DNA of 21,267 bases from an uncultured Porphyromonadaceae bacterium (GTDB lineage: Bacteria > Bacteroidota > Bacteroidia > Bacteroidales > Muribaculaceae): contig CABUVO010000048.1 in assembly GCA_902495075.1 (NCBI GenBank), positions 1 to 21,267 of the forward strand, written 5' to 3'. Of this stretch, positions 1 through 6,673 are shown in pieces; position 1 is the stretch's first letter; each line of letters starts with the position of its first letter. Both the position numbers and the translations under genes were made by a program. The notes below the pieces were generated by a model. That model was given only the letters and a program-made list of their open reading frames with translations. It was not told the DNA's origin and did no database searches.

Positions 1-95
1 AACAGACACCATCAAAAGAATTAGTCTTCTGACTTGTTTCATAAGGTAGGTATTAGTAAGTAAAAAATATGTTTTCCAGTGGAATCCCTGGAGGG

Positions 96-117
96 AATAA
101 CTTCCCCCCAAGTTATT
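96..117. repeat. Hairpin with C6 loop
   Basis: AATAACTT (96-103) and AAGTTATT (110-117) are perfect reverse complements around six cytosines. No T-run follows on either strand, so it is not an obvious intrinsic terminator. Its role is unknown. Confidence 0.5.
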
Positions 118-143
118 ACATGGCATTCTAAAGGGCTGGGGTC

Positions 144-178
144 AATAAGGTAAAAAGTAAAAGGGAACAGGTAAGAGG
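144..178. repeat. Degenerate 7-bp tandem repeat, TAAAAGG-like
   Basis: Five consecutive 7-mers read AATAAGG, TAAAAAG, TAAAAGG, GAACAGG and TAAGAGG. The 7-bp phase is unbroken. The units resemble those at 6631-6672 and, in reverse complement, those at 468-502, which suggests one repeat family scattered through gaps between genes. Confidence 0.6.
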
Positions 179-241
179 GATGAATTGGCATGACTCAACA
201 AGCGAGGTCGCATCCTGATTTGCAAAATGGAAGCGACAAAA

Positions 242-411
242 TATAGGCGCACCGGTTGAGTGAAGGCACCCACGGTGCCCCGTATGTCGTCATAAATCGA
301 ACCTCCTGGAATAATCCAATTATTTTATTAAGCACTTGGATTATAGTATGATATTTAAGCGACAGCTTAAGGGGCACCGCAGGTGCCTTCACTCAACCGG
401 CTGTGCCTAAA
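242..411. repeat. Long inverted repeat element (MITE-like or large stem-loop)
   Basis: Arms 252-281 and 371-400 are reverse complements over 30 bases with two mismatches. The outer 19 bases (252-270 with 382-400) match perfectly. Weaker complementarity extends outward (TAGGCGCA against TAGGCACA) and inward. A second perfect 9-bp hairpin, ATAATCCAA (311-319) with TTGGATTAT (336-344), sits in the middle. The whole could fold into one imperfect stem-loop of about 160 nt. No transposase or clear target-site duplication is visible. A non-autonomous element, a palindromic intergenic repeat and a structured RNA are all possible. Confidence 0.6.
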
Positions 412-467
412 GAATTGATTTTACACAGATAGATAAAAGAGCCTACTAAGAATTTGAGGCGCGCCAA

Positions 468-502
468 TTCACCTTTAACCTATTCCCTATAACCTTTCAC
501 CT
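468..502. repeat. Degenerate 7-bp tandem repeat (complement orientation)
   Basis: Five in-phase 7-mers read TTCACCT, TTAACCT, ATTCCCT, ATAACCT and TTCACCT. On the minus strand these become AGGTGAA/AGGTTAA-type units, close to the run at 144-178. The two runs flank the inverted repeat at 252-400 in opposite orientation. Confidence 0.6.
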
Positions 503-521
503 TATCGGGCTGCGCCCGATA
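503..521. repeat. GC-rich short hairpin
   Basis: TATCGGGC (503-510) and GCCCGATA (514-521) pair perfectly around a 3-nt loop. The hairpin directly abuts the 7-bp repeat run. It has no following T-tract, so it is at best a weak terminator or a transcript-end stabiliser. Confidence 0.45.
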
Positions 522-565
522 AATCGGAATTTTGGGGAGGGGAGGGAAAAATGTGGGATATAATT

Positions 566-595
566 TTTGGATTGTATTGAGATTTTGTAATTTTG
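566..595 (+). promoter_or_regulatory. Putative Bacteroidetes-type promoter of purC
   Basis: TAATTTTG at 588-595 matches the TAnnTTTG -7 consensus. TTTG at 566-569 lies 18 nt upstream, inside the usual spacing for the -33 box. Transcription would start near 600-603, about 65 nt ahead of the purC start. Confidence 0.6.
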
Positions 596-668
596 CATAA
601 TCAATTAGTATTCCCGCTAAATGGCATTGATGTGGGGATCGAAGATGCTGTTTTAAAATTATTCTCCA

Positions 669-1616
669 ATGCAAGTATTAAAAGAAACTGATTTCGAGTT
701 CAAAGGTCAGAAAAGTGTTTATCACGGCAAAGTGCGTGATGTTTATAACATCGAAGACAAATATATGGTGATGGTGGCAACCGACCGTATATCAGCATTC
801 GATGTGGTGCTCCCTGAGGGTATCCCTTACAAAGGTCAGGTGCTTAATCAGATTGCCGAGTTCTTCCTGGATTCCACAAAGGATATCGTGCCCAACTGGA
901 AGCTTGCGTGCCCCGATCCTATGGTGACTGTGGGTCTCTGCTGCGAACCTTTGAAGATCGAGATGATCGTGCGCGGCTATATTGCCGGTTCTGCATGGCG
1001 TGATTACAAAGCCGGTGCGCGTGAGATATGTGGCGTGAAGCTTCCCGAAGGTTTGAAAGAGAATCAGAAACTTCCCGCTCCAATATTGACTCCTACAACC
1101 AAGGCTGATGCCGGTCATGACCAGAATATTTCACGAGAGGAAATAATCGCACAGGGTATTGTACCCGCAGATGTTTACGAGCAGGTTGAGAAGTATGCTC
1201 TTGCTCTTTTTGCTCGCGGCACCGAAATCGCTGCAAAACAGGGTCTGATACTTGTTGATACCAAATATGAGTTCGGTCTCAAGGATGGGAAGGTTATTCT
1301 CATTGATGAGATCCACACTCCCGATTCTTCCCGCTATTTCTATGCAGACGGCTATGAGGAGCGTCTGGAGAAAGGGGAGGAGCAGCGTCAGCTGTCAAAG
1401 GAATTTGTTCGTCAATGGTTGATTGCCAACGGCTTTATGGGAAAAGCCGGTCAGCAGGTTCCTGAGATGACTCCCGAATATTGCGAGGAGGTCAGCAAAC
1501 GTTATATTGAGCTATATGAGCACATCACCGGTAGGAAATTTGAACCGGCAGTGGCAGAGGGTAGCCTTAACGAACGTATCTATAATAATGTGGCATCATG
1601 GTTAAACACGTTGTAA
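669..1616 (+). CDS. purC: Phosphoribosylaminoimidazole-succinocarboxamide synthase (SAICAR synthetase)
   Basis: This is the purine-biosynthesis enzyme that joins L-aspartate to CAIR using ATP, giving SAICAR in the cytosol. The 315-aa protein is full length for the longer Bacteroidetes form. Visible signatures are GKVRDVY (residues 20-26) for the nucleotide-binding lobe, ATDRISAFD (37-45), the IVRGYIAGSAW stretch near residues 100-110 and a LIDEIHTPDSSR segment in the C-terminal half, all typical of PurC. The ATG at 669 gives the standard N-terminus and lies downstream of a good promoter. The last 19 bases overlap the start of the Dabb gene, so the two are probably co-transcribed and perhaps translationally coupled. 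No other purine genes are in the window. Confidence 0.97.
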   Translation: MQVLKETDFEFKGQKSVYHGKVRDVYNIEDKYMVMVATDRISAFDVVLPEGIPYKGQVLNQIAEFFLDSTKDIVPNWKLACPDPMVTVGLCCEPLKIEMIVRGYIAGSAWRDYKAGAREICGVKLPEGLKENQKLPAPILTPTTKADAGHDQNISREEIIAQGIVPADVYEQVEKYALALFARGTEIAAKQGLILVDTKYEFGLKDGKVILIDEIHTPDSSRYFYADGYEERLEKGEEQRQLSKEFVRQWLIANGFMGKAGQQVPEMTPEYCEEVSKRYIELYEHITGRKFEPAVAEGSLNERIYNNVASWLNTL

Positions 1617-1894
1617 CATTCAAATTTTCCGGAACTCAGGAAGAACGCGCGGCTGCATGCAATCGGTTTGCCGAAGCATTGTTGGCTCTTCCCGAGAAGA
1701 TTGAATGCCTCGAGAGTATGGAAGTCGGCATCAACGAGAATCCGGCTGAAAGCTGGGATCTTGTGTTGACAGCAGTGGTGCCGACAATGGCAGATGTTGA
1801 GGTCTACGCCAAGCATCCGGCGCACGTTGCCGCCGCCGGTCTTGTAAAGCCTCAGATCGAAGGTCGCGCTTGCGTGGACTACGTTGTAAATTAA
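1598..1894 (+). CDS. Dabb (stress-responsive A/B barrel) domain protein
   Basis: This is a 98-aa protein of the Dabb family: small ferredoxin-like alpha/beta barrels that usually form dimers. It begins MVKHVVTFKF and ends with ACVDYVVN, as family members do. The middle is the usual helix/strand alternation with a KHPAHVAA segment. Most bacterial Dabb proteins have no proven reaction; some relatives elsewhere act on polyketide or small aromatic substrates. It starts 19 bases inside purC in another frame, so it is expressed from the purC transcript. I see no signal peptide or membrane segment. The function here is unknown. Confidence 0.9.
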   Translation: MVKHVVTFKFSGTQEERAAACNRFAEALLALPEKIECLESMEVGINENPAESWDLVLTAVVPTMADVEVYAKHPAHVAAAGLVKPQIEGRACVDYVVN

Positions 1895-1927
1895 TTAGGA
1901 ATTAGGAGTTAGCAATTAGGAATTAGC
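1893..1927. repeat. 7-bp tandem repeat, AATTAGG-type
   Basis: Five in-phase 7-mers read AATTAGG, AATTAGG, AGTTAGC, AATTAGG and AATTAGC. The run begins within the stop codon of the Dabb gene. Confidence 0.65.
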
Positions 1928-1949
1928 GGACTCAAATGTGTTTAAATAT

Positions 1950-1982
1950 GAGCCGGAATTTGCATCACGCAGATTCCGGCTC
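1950..1982 (+). terminator. Hairpin terminator after purC-Dabb
   Basis: GAGCCGGAAT (1950-1959) and ATTCCGGCTC (1973-1982) form a perfect 10-bp stem with a 13-nt loop. A moderately T-rich stretch follows. It is a plausible intrinsic terminator, though the U-tract is imperfect. Confidence 0.55.
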
Positions 1983-2003
1983 TCGTTTGATGTCAGGTTT
2001 TGT

Positions 2004-2111
2004 TTAATTTTTAATGTGAAATGTTTAATGTGTAATTGCAATTAATGTTTAATGTTTAATGTGTAATTGCGATACTCGGCATCACACATTGCACATTTCA
2101 CATTACAAATT
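2004..2111. repeat. Inverted arrays of 7-bp repeats between convergent genes
   Basis: The left part holds two blocks of 7-mers: five at 2004-2038 (TTAATTT, TTAATGT, GAAATGT, TTAATGT, GTAATTG) and four at 2042-2069 (TTAATGT three times, then GTAATTG). The right part holds four complementary-sense 7-mers at 2080-2107 (CATCACA, CATTGCA, CATTTCA, CATTACA). The ends pair well: 2006-2024 and 2093-2111 are reverse complements at 18 of 19 positions. The fold-back lies between the convergent Dabb and LTPEQ genes and could act as a two-way transcription end. Confidence 0.65.
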
Positions 2112-2739
2112 ATTTATGAAGTGTGTTTGGGTTGAATTCGCGTGTGTAGGTGAGGGTCATGTCATCGGGGTTGATGGCGATGCCTCCCTTTTCTTCGATT
2201 GTCTTCAGCCATTCCGCACGGAGATCGGCGATCTTTTTCTGCGCTTTCTTTGGCTGGTCAGCCATCATTTTCTTTATTACACGTGATTCAAGTGCTATCT
2301 TATAGCATGCCACACGGATGAACTTCCAGTTCTGATCCGTAAGGTTGTATTTTTTCTGAAGCCCATTGGCGATTGCATTTCCTTCGGCATCAGCCTCTTT
2401 ATCGAAAACACCTCTGTAGTATTGCTGCAACTGATCATCGGAAAGAAGAGTCGACAGTGTATTTTCACGCATTTTCGCAAGCTGGTTGCGTCCTTTCACT
2501 GTAAGTATTCCTTCATTGTCTTTTACAATGTTAAGGAATTTTGCATTTTCCTTCTCAATGGCTTTAGCAAGTTTCACCTGCTGCTCAGGGGTAAGCTTTA
2601 CGAGACCGCTGACCTCAAACACATCGCGTTGGGTTGACGGTGAGAATTTTGCAAGGGCCTCCGTGTCGAGAGTCTGGGCAAAAACAGGGGCTGAGAAGAG
2701 GATTATCAGTGTCGAAATAATTGTTTTGAGTTTCGCCAT
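2110..2739 (-). CDS. Secreted hypothetical protein with LTPEQ motif
   Basis: This is a 209-aa protein with a clear Sec signal peptide (MAKLKTIISTLIILFSAPVFAQ). I chose the ATG at 2739 because it puts the positive charge right before the hydrophobic stretch; the open frame extends 19 codons further without good reason. The mature part is helical and charged, with the sequence KLTPEQQVKL followed by lysine/glutamine-rich segments. This recalls, without proving, the LTxxQ repeats of Spy/CpxP-like periplasmic proteins and related Bacteroidetes secreted proteins. It has no catalytic motif that I recognise. It is divergent from the sulfatase and shares its upstream region. The function is unknown; an envelope or periplasmic helical protein is the safest description. 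Confidence 0.75.
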   Translation of the reverse strand: MAKLKTIISTLIILFSAPVFAQTLDTEALAKFSPSTQRDVFEVSGLVKLTPEQQVKLAKAIEKENAKFLNIVKDNEGILTVKGRNQLAKMRENTLSTLLSDDQLQQYYRGVFDKEADAEGNAIANGLQKKYNLTDQNWKFIRVACYKIALESRVIKKMMADQPKKAQKKIADLRAEWLKTIEEKGGIAINPDDMTLTYTREFNPNTLHK

Positions 2740-2758
2740 GGTTAAAAATGCTGTTAAA

Positions 2759-2791
2759 TTTGTTTTATTTTGAAGAAAAAATGTATCTTTG
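2759..2791 (+). promoter_or_regulatory. Putative promoter of the sulfatase gene
   Basis: TATCTTTG at 2784-2791 fits the TAnnTTTG -7 consensus exactly. TTTG at 2759-2762 sits 21 nt upstream. Transcription would begin near 2797, some 27 nt before the sulfatase start. Confidence 0.6.
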
Positions 2792-2793
2792 TG

Positions 2794-2801
2794 CAAAATT
2801 A
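2794..2801 (-). promoter_or_regulatory. Putative -7 box for the LTPEQ gene
   Basis: On the minus strand, 2801-2794 reads TAATTTTG, a good -7 box. No clear TTTG -33 box is present upstream. It lies 2 bp beyond the sulfatase -7 box, so the two divergent promoters would overlap and probably compete. Confidence 0.4.
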
Positions 2802-2823
2802 GTAAAAACTTTAAAACCTACTC

Positions 2824-4398
2824 ATGATTTACGGAAAAAATTTAAGTTTTTTATTGTGCGGAGTGAACGCCCTCGCTCTTACGCCTGCCGTAGCATCTGC
2901 AAAACCGGCGGAAAACAAAAAAGCGGACAATCGTCCGAACGTGCTTCTGATAGCCATCGATGATATGAAACCCTGGATCGGACCTTATGGAGATCCGATA
3001 GCGAAAACACCATCAATGGATCGTCTTGCCTCTCAGGGCACAACTTTTAGCAATGCCTATTGCCAGGTGGCTTTGAGCGGTCCGACGCGCAGTTCGCTGA
3101 TGACAGGGCTGAATCCTGACCATACGGGAGTGTGGTGGCTGATGGGATCATTTAGAAAAAACAATCCCGACATCGTGACCATGCCTCAGGCATTGAAAGA
3201 AAACGGGTATGAGACAGTAGGAGTAGGTAAGGTGTATCATCCACTGCGCGACAAGGCTGTGAAAGATGACCCCATTTCCTGGAGTCTCCCTTATGTAAAG
3301 ACACCGGGCGCAACGTATGCGCTTGCTAACGGTCGCGTAGCCACAGAATGTGCCGATGTGCCCGACAATGGATATGTTGACGGCATTATTGCCGAAGAGG
3401 CTGTCAAGACTCTTCATAAACTTAAAGATGGCGACAAGCCATTCTTCCTCGGAGTCGGTTTTAAGAAGCCGCATCTACCTTTCTGCGCTCCGAAGAAATA
3501 CTGGGACATGTATGAGCGCGACAAGATGCCGTTGGCAAAGTTCCAGGATATGGCAAGCAACGATGTGGAGTATGCTTATCACAACTCTCTTGAGGTCAAG
3601 GGTTATTCCGACATTCCTCCCTTTGAGAGCTATATCGATACCAAACATCTTGACGAAGACACACAGCGGAGACTTATCCATGCCTATTACGCATGTATTT
3701 CATATACAGACGCTCAGGTGGGGAAAGTGCTCGATGCTTTGGAGAAAGAGGGTCTGGCAGACAACACGATAGTTATTCTCTATGGAGATCACGGGTACCA
3801 TCTCGGCGACCACGGTCTATGGAACAAGATGACCAATTTCGAGAATGCCACTCATGTGCCCCTGATTGTGTCGGCGCCCGGCATGAAGAAAGGTGTGAAA
3901 TCGGAATCAATGGTTGAATTCCTGGATGTCTTCCCCACCGTGTGCGAACTTACCAAGACTCCTCAGCCGCAGAAACTCGACGGCAAGAGTCTTGTGCCGG
4001 TGCTTAAGAATCCGAAAGCGAAAATCAAGGATTATGCGATGAGCCAGTATAGCCGCACTACCACAGAAAACTATACCATTTCCACCGATACTGACCTCAA
4101 AGGGAAAGCCAAAGAACTTGAAGAGGACATACATGGTTACGCGATCCGCGATCCGCGCTACCGTCTGGTGGAATGGACAAAAGGATTCAAGACATATCAA
4201 CCTTTCGATGAGGCGAAGGTGATAGGTTATCAGCTCTTCGATTATCAGAAAGACCCCGAAGAGCGTCATAACGTTGCCAACGATCCCGCGTATGCAAGCG
4301 TGGTGAAGAAACTTAAGAAACAGCTTCGCGAATATTACGCCAAAAGCTACTCCTCACCGATGAGCGAACCTATTGCTCGATGCGCAAAGGGGGAATGA
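2824..4398 (+). CDS. Serine-type sulfatase, iduronate-2-sulfatase-like
   Basis: This is a secreted hydrolase predicted to remove sulfate esters from sugars such as host glycans. The 524-aa protein starts with a signal peptide (about residues 1-27). The type I sulfatase core follows: DD at 46-47 for calcium binding, and the active-site motif SGPTR at 85-89 within a sequence ending SLMTG. The catalytic residue is therefore Ser85 instead of Cys, so it must be oxidised to formylglycine by a radical-SAM maturase (anSME), which is not in this window. KPHLPF and YGDHGYHLGDHG further on resemble the iduronate-2-sulfatase branch (S1_7-like). The closest subfamily is my inference; the exact substrate cannot be read from sequence. 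No SusC/SusD pair is nearby, so it stands alone. Its 3' end overlaps the HAD gene by 29 bp on the opposite strand. Confidence 0.93.
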   Translation: MIYGKNLSFLLCGVNALALTPAVASAKPAENKKADNRPNVLLIAIDDMKPWIGPYGDPIAKTPSMDRLASQGTTFSNAYCQVALSGPTRSSLMTGLNPDHTGVWWLMGSFRKNNPDIVTMPQALKENGYETVGVGKVYHPLRDKAVKDDPISWSLPYVKTPGATYALANGRVATECADVPDNGYVDGIIAEEAVKTLHKLKDGDKPFFLGVGFKKPHLPFCAPKKYWDMYERDKMPLAKFQDMASNDVEYAYHNSLEVKGYSDIPPFESYIDTKHLDEDTQRRLIHAYYACISYTDAQVGKVLDALEKEGLADNTIVILYGDHGYHLGDHGLWNKMTNFENATHVPLIVSAPGMKKGVKSESMVEFLDVFPTVCELTKTPQPQKLDGKSLVPVLKNPKAKIKDYAMSQYSRTTTENYTISTDTDLKGKAKELEEDIHGYAIRDPRYRLVEWTKGFKTYQPFDEAKVIGYQLFDYQKDPEERHNVANDPAYASVVKKLKKQLREYYAKSYSSPMSEPIARCAKGE

Positions 4399-5002
4399 TT
4401 TCGAAAAGCTGAGGACGCCAGTCGGCGTTGGTAGGAACATGGAGCCCGTGGATGCCAAGTCTGCGGGCTCCTTCTATGTTTTTAAGGGCATCATCGATGA
4501 AGAGAGTCTCGTCGGCGAGGAGTCCGTCGCGTTCAAGTGCCATTCTGAAAATCTTTTCATCAGGTTTGTACGCTTTCATTTCGTAGCTGAGAAACAAAGA
4601 ATCGAAATAATCCGAGATAGGTCGGTGGTCGGTGCTTAACCGGCTACTGTCGGTAAGAGCCATCATGAAAGGATTTGTATTTGAAAGAAGCCCTAAATGA
4701 TAATGTTTCTTAAGGTCGAGAAGCGTCTGGAGGCGATCAACGGGAGCACCGTCAAAGAATCCCTCCCAGCAGTAGGCGACATCTTGCATCGAGACCTCGT
4801 GTCCTACAATCTCGCTCATTCCCCGGCGGAATTCTTTAGGGGTGATTTTCCCCTCTTCAAGATCAAGAAAAATACCTTTTTGTCCGTGTGCTCCCATATA
4901 GACGTTTGTGTCTACTCCTTGAGCCTCGAATCTTCTGAAAGCTTTCTCTGTGTTCTGGAGGAAGATGACTCCTCCCATATCGAACAATATATTTTTAATC
5001 AT
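4370..5002 (-). CDS. HAD-superfamily phosphatase (subfamily IA, YihX-like)
   Basis: This 210-aa protein is a haloacid dehalogenase-like hydrolase, most likely a small-molecule phosphatase. Motif I is FDMGGV with the nucleophile Asp8; the second motif-I aspartate of most HAD phosphatases is a glycine here, as also seen in the YihX/epoxide-hydrolase-like branch. Motif II is LLSNTN, motif III the lysine in KAYKPDEKIF and motif IV FIDDALKNIEGA. The helical cap lies between motifs I and II. I start it at 5002, where MIKNILFD gives the standard N-terminus; the frame stays open for 34 more codons upstream with no protein-like character. The substrate is unknown; YihX acts on glucose-1-phosphate, but I cannot transfer that here. 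It converges on the sulfatase. Confidence 0.88.
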   Translation of the reverse strand: MIKNILFDMGGVIFLQNTEKAFRRFEAQGVDTNVYMGAHGQKGIFLDLEEGKITPKEFRRGMSEIVGHEVSMQDVAYCWEGFFDGAPVDRLQTLLDLKKHYHLGLLSNTNPFMMALTDSSRLSTDHRPISDYFDSLFLSYEMKAYKPDEKIFRMALERDGLLADETLFIDDALKNIEGARRLGIHGLHVPTNADWRPQLFEIIPPLRIEQ

Positions 5003-5032
5003 AATCAAGCACTGAAAATTTTGTGTTGAACT

Positions 5033-5047
5033 TGCACATAATGTGCA
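5033..5047. promoter_or_regulatory. Perfect palindrome, candidate operator
   Basis: TGCACAT (5033-5039), a central A, then ATGTGCA (5041-5047) form a perfect dyad. It lies where the -33 region of the efflux promoter is expected (its -7 box is at 5060-5067) and in the likely leader of the HAD gene. A bound regulator could block the efflux promoter. No regulator gene is in the window. The regulator's identity is unknown. Confidence 0.5.
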
Positions 5048-5059
5048 CTCTTGTTTTAT

Positions 5060-5067
5060 TAATTTTG
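5060..5067 (+). promoter_or_regulatory. Putative -7 box of the metal-efflux operon
   Basis: TAATTTTG matches TAnnTTTG. The region where a -33 box should be is taken by the palindrome at 5033-5047, and no strong TTTG is at the right spacing. That fits a weak or regulated promoter. The predicted start near 5074 leaves a leader of about 24 nt before the GTG. Confidence 0.5.
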
Positions 5068-5071
5068 GCAA

Positions 5072-5079
5072 CAAAAGTA
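5072..5079 (-). promoter_or_regulatory. Putative -7 box of the HAD gene
   Basis: The minus strand reads TACTTTTG at 5079-5072. A weak TTG at about 5104-5102 has roughly fitting spacing. It lies back to back with the efflux -7 box. Confidence 0.35.
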
Positions 5080-5097
5080 TAAAATAATTCCAAGATT

Positions 5098-6633
5098 GTG
5101 ACAATATTCAGAAAAATTTCAGCATTTATGATCGCAGTCGGAGTGGCAATAATGCCTCTGCCGGCATTGATCAGTTGCAGTCATGACCATTCTCAAGAGA
5201 AGGAACACGACGGGCACACTCATAATGAATCTCTTCAGCTGACTGCCTACAGCCGGGATTTTGAAGTTTTCGCAGAGGCAACTCCATTTGTGGCAGGGCA
5301 CGATTGCGAAGTCCTTGCCCATTTTACAAGCCTTTCGGATTTCAAGCCACTCGCAGCAGGAAAAGTCACTATGAAGCTCTTGATAGGCAATGAAACTCAG
5401 AGTGTCACGCTTGAAAAACCTTCGCATCCCGGAATTTATTCTTTTGAAATCAAACCGAAGAAGACCGGTAAGGGCTCATTAATATTCTCAATAGAATCTG
5501 ATGGAAAGAAATATTCGGTAGAAATACCGGATATCACGGTATATGCCGATGAACATGAGGCTCACGGTAAAGCTGCTGAAGTGGCAGCTAAGAGCAGCAA
5601 TGGAGTAGCGTTTCCAAAAGAACAGAGCTGGAATGTGGATTTCTCCACAGAGGAAGTGGTCTCCGAACCATTCGGGGAAGTTATTCGCACGATGGCTCAG
5701 GTGGAGCCGTCTATGGGTGATGAGCGCGTAGTTGTGGCGAAGACTTCCGGAACAGTGCGTTTTGCATCTGCCGACCTGACCGAAGGGAAAGCAGTTGGTG
5801 CAGGACAAGTGCTTTTCGGCATAGAGAGTGACGGACTTGCCGACAACAATATGGCGGTAAGATATCGCGAGGCTGAGAGCGCATACAATTTTGCAAAAGG
5901 GGAATACGAAAGGAAGAAGGAACTTGCCAAAGACAAGCTCGTGACGCAGGGTGACCTTCAGAAAGCAAAAGCGGATTATGAATCAGCTGAGGCTGCATAC
6001 GGTAATCTTCGTAGAAATTTCTCAGCGGGGCGCCATAGTGCCGGCAGTCCGATTTCCGGCTTCATAAAGAAAGTCTATGTCCGCAATGGCGAATATGTTG
6101 AGGCTGGCAGTCCGGTAATGGAGATTGCCCAAAACCGAGATCTCTATGTAAAAGCGGAGTTGCAACCGCGAAAATTCCATAACCTCAAGAATGTAGTATC
6201 TACGAATTTTAAGATTCCCGGAGATGATAAAGTGTATTCACTTAAGGATCTCAACGGATCGCTGGTGAGCTACGGAAAAAGTGTTGATGCGGAGAATCCC
6301 CTTGTGCCGGTTGTCTTTAAGGTCAACAATACCGTTGATTTGCTGCCCGGATCATTCGTGGAGATGTTTATCACTACAGGCACCGGAGAGAAGGTGCTGA
6401 CGGTTCCGTGCGCTTCAATAGTTGAAGAGATGGGTAATTATTTTGTATTCGTGCAGCTCACTCCCGAATTTTTTGAAAAGAGGGAGGTTAAGACCGGTCA
6501 AAGCAATGGAATAAGAACAGAGATTCGTTCCGGGCTAAGAGAGGGAGATCGCGTTGTCGGCAAAGGTGCTGTGCTTGTGAAACTTGCCCAGGCTTCCGGT
6601 AAGCTTGACGCTCATGCGGGACACGTTCATTAA
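5098..6633 (+). CDS. RND efflux periplasmic adaptor lipoprotein (CusB/CzcB-like, His-rich)
   Basis: This is the membrane-fusion subunit that would link the inner-membrane pump to the outer-membrane channel. The 511-aa protein has a lipoprotein signal (FRK charge, hydrophobic core, then LISC with Cys27), so it is lipid-anchored. The GTG at 5098 is preferred to the ATG at 5128 because only it supplies the charged n-region. Right after the Cys is a His-rich stretch (HDHSQEKEHDGHTH), and the C-terminus ends HAGHVH; both look like metal-binding tails. Residues about 45-150 form an extra Ig-like or beta-rich region. Next come a barrel-sandwich half, a coiled-coil hairpin rich in A/E/K (about 260-310), the second half-motif (SPISGFIKKVYVRNGEYV) and beta-barrel domains. 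It leads an operon with the pump and channel. The exact metal is not certain. Confidence 0.9.
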   Translation: MTIFRKISAFMIAVGVAIMPLPALISCSHDHSQEKEHDGHTHNESLQLTAYSRDFEVFAEATPFVAGHDCEVLAHFTSLSDFKPLAAGKVTMKLLIGNETQSVTLEKPSHPGIYSFEIKPKKTGKGSLIFSIESDGKKYSVEIPDITVYADEHEAHGKAAEVAAKSSNGVAFPKEQSWNVDFSTEEVVSEPFGEVIRTMAQVEPSMGDERVVVAKTSGTVRFASADLTEGKAVGAGQVLFGIESDGLADNNMAVRYREAESAYNFAKGEYERKKELAKDKLVTQGDLQKAKADYESAEAAYGNLRRNFSAGRHSAGSPISGFIKKVYVRNGEYVEAGSPVMEIAQNRDLYVKAELQPRKFHNLKNVVSTNFKIPGDDKVYSLKDLNGSLVSYGKSVDAENPLVPVVFKVNNTVDLLPGSFVEMFITTGTGEKVLTVPCASIVEEMGNYFVFVQLTPEFFEKREVKTGQSNGIRTEIRSGLREGDRVVGKGAVLVKLAQASGKLDAHAGHVH

Positions 6634-6672
6634 AAGGTAAAAGGTTAGAGGGAAAAGGGCAGAGGTAATAGA
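6631..6672. repeat. Degenerate 7-bp repeat in adaptor-pump spacer
   Basis: Starting in the adaptor stop codon, in-phase 7-mers read TAAAAGG, TAAAAGG, TTAGAGG, GAAAAGG, GCAGAGG and TAATAGA. They fill the whole 40-bp gap to the next start codon. The purine-rich AGAGG units close to the ATG could also serve in translation initiation of the pump gene. Confidence 0.6.
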
Positions 6673-6673
6673 T

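Larger units (their letters stand above)
1..565. other. Gene-poor left flank of purC
   Basis: I see no convincing coding region here. The open frames, such as one on the minus strand through 195-392, run across the inverted repeat and have no recognisable protein character. The stretch holds a small hairpin with a C6 loop (arms 96-103 and 110-117), a degenerate 7-bp repeat run (144-178), a long inverted repeat (252-400), a second 7-bp run in the opposite orientation (468-502) and a short GC-rich hairpin (503-521). It is repeat-rich intergenic DNA. A structured RNA or a decayed element cannot be excluded. Confidence 0.6.

Noticed and set aside
195..392. 65-aa minus-strand open frame in the left flank
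   Set aside because: It is made largely from the inverted repeat and shows no protein family features.
5003..5104. Upstream extension of the HAD open frame
   Set aside because: It covers the divergent promoter region and palindrome; MIKNILFD at 5002 is the standard HAD start.
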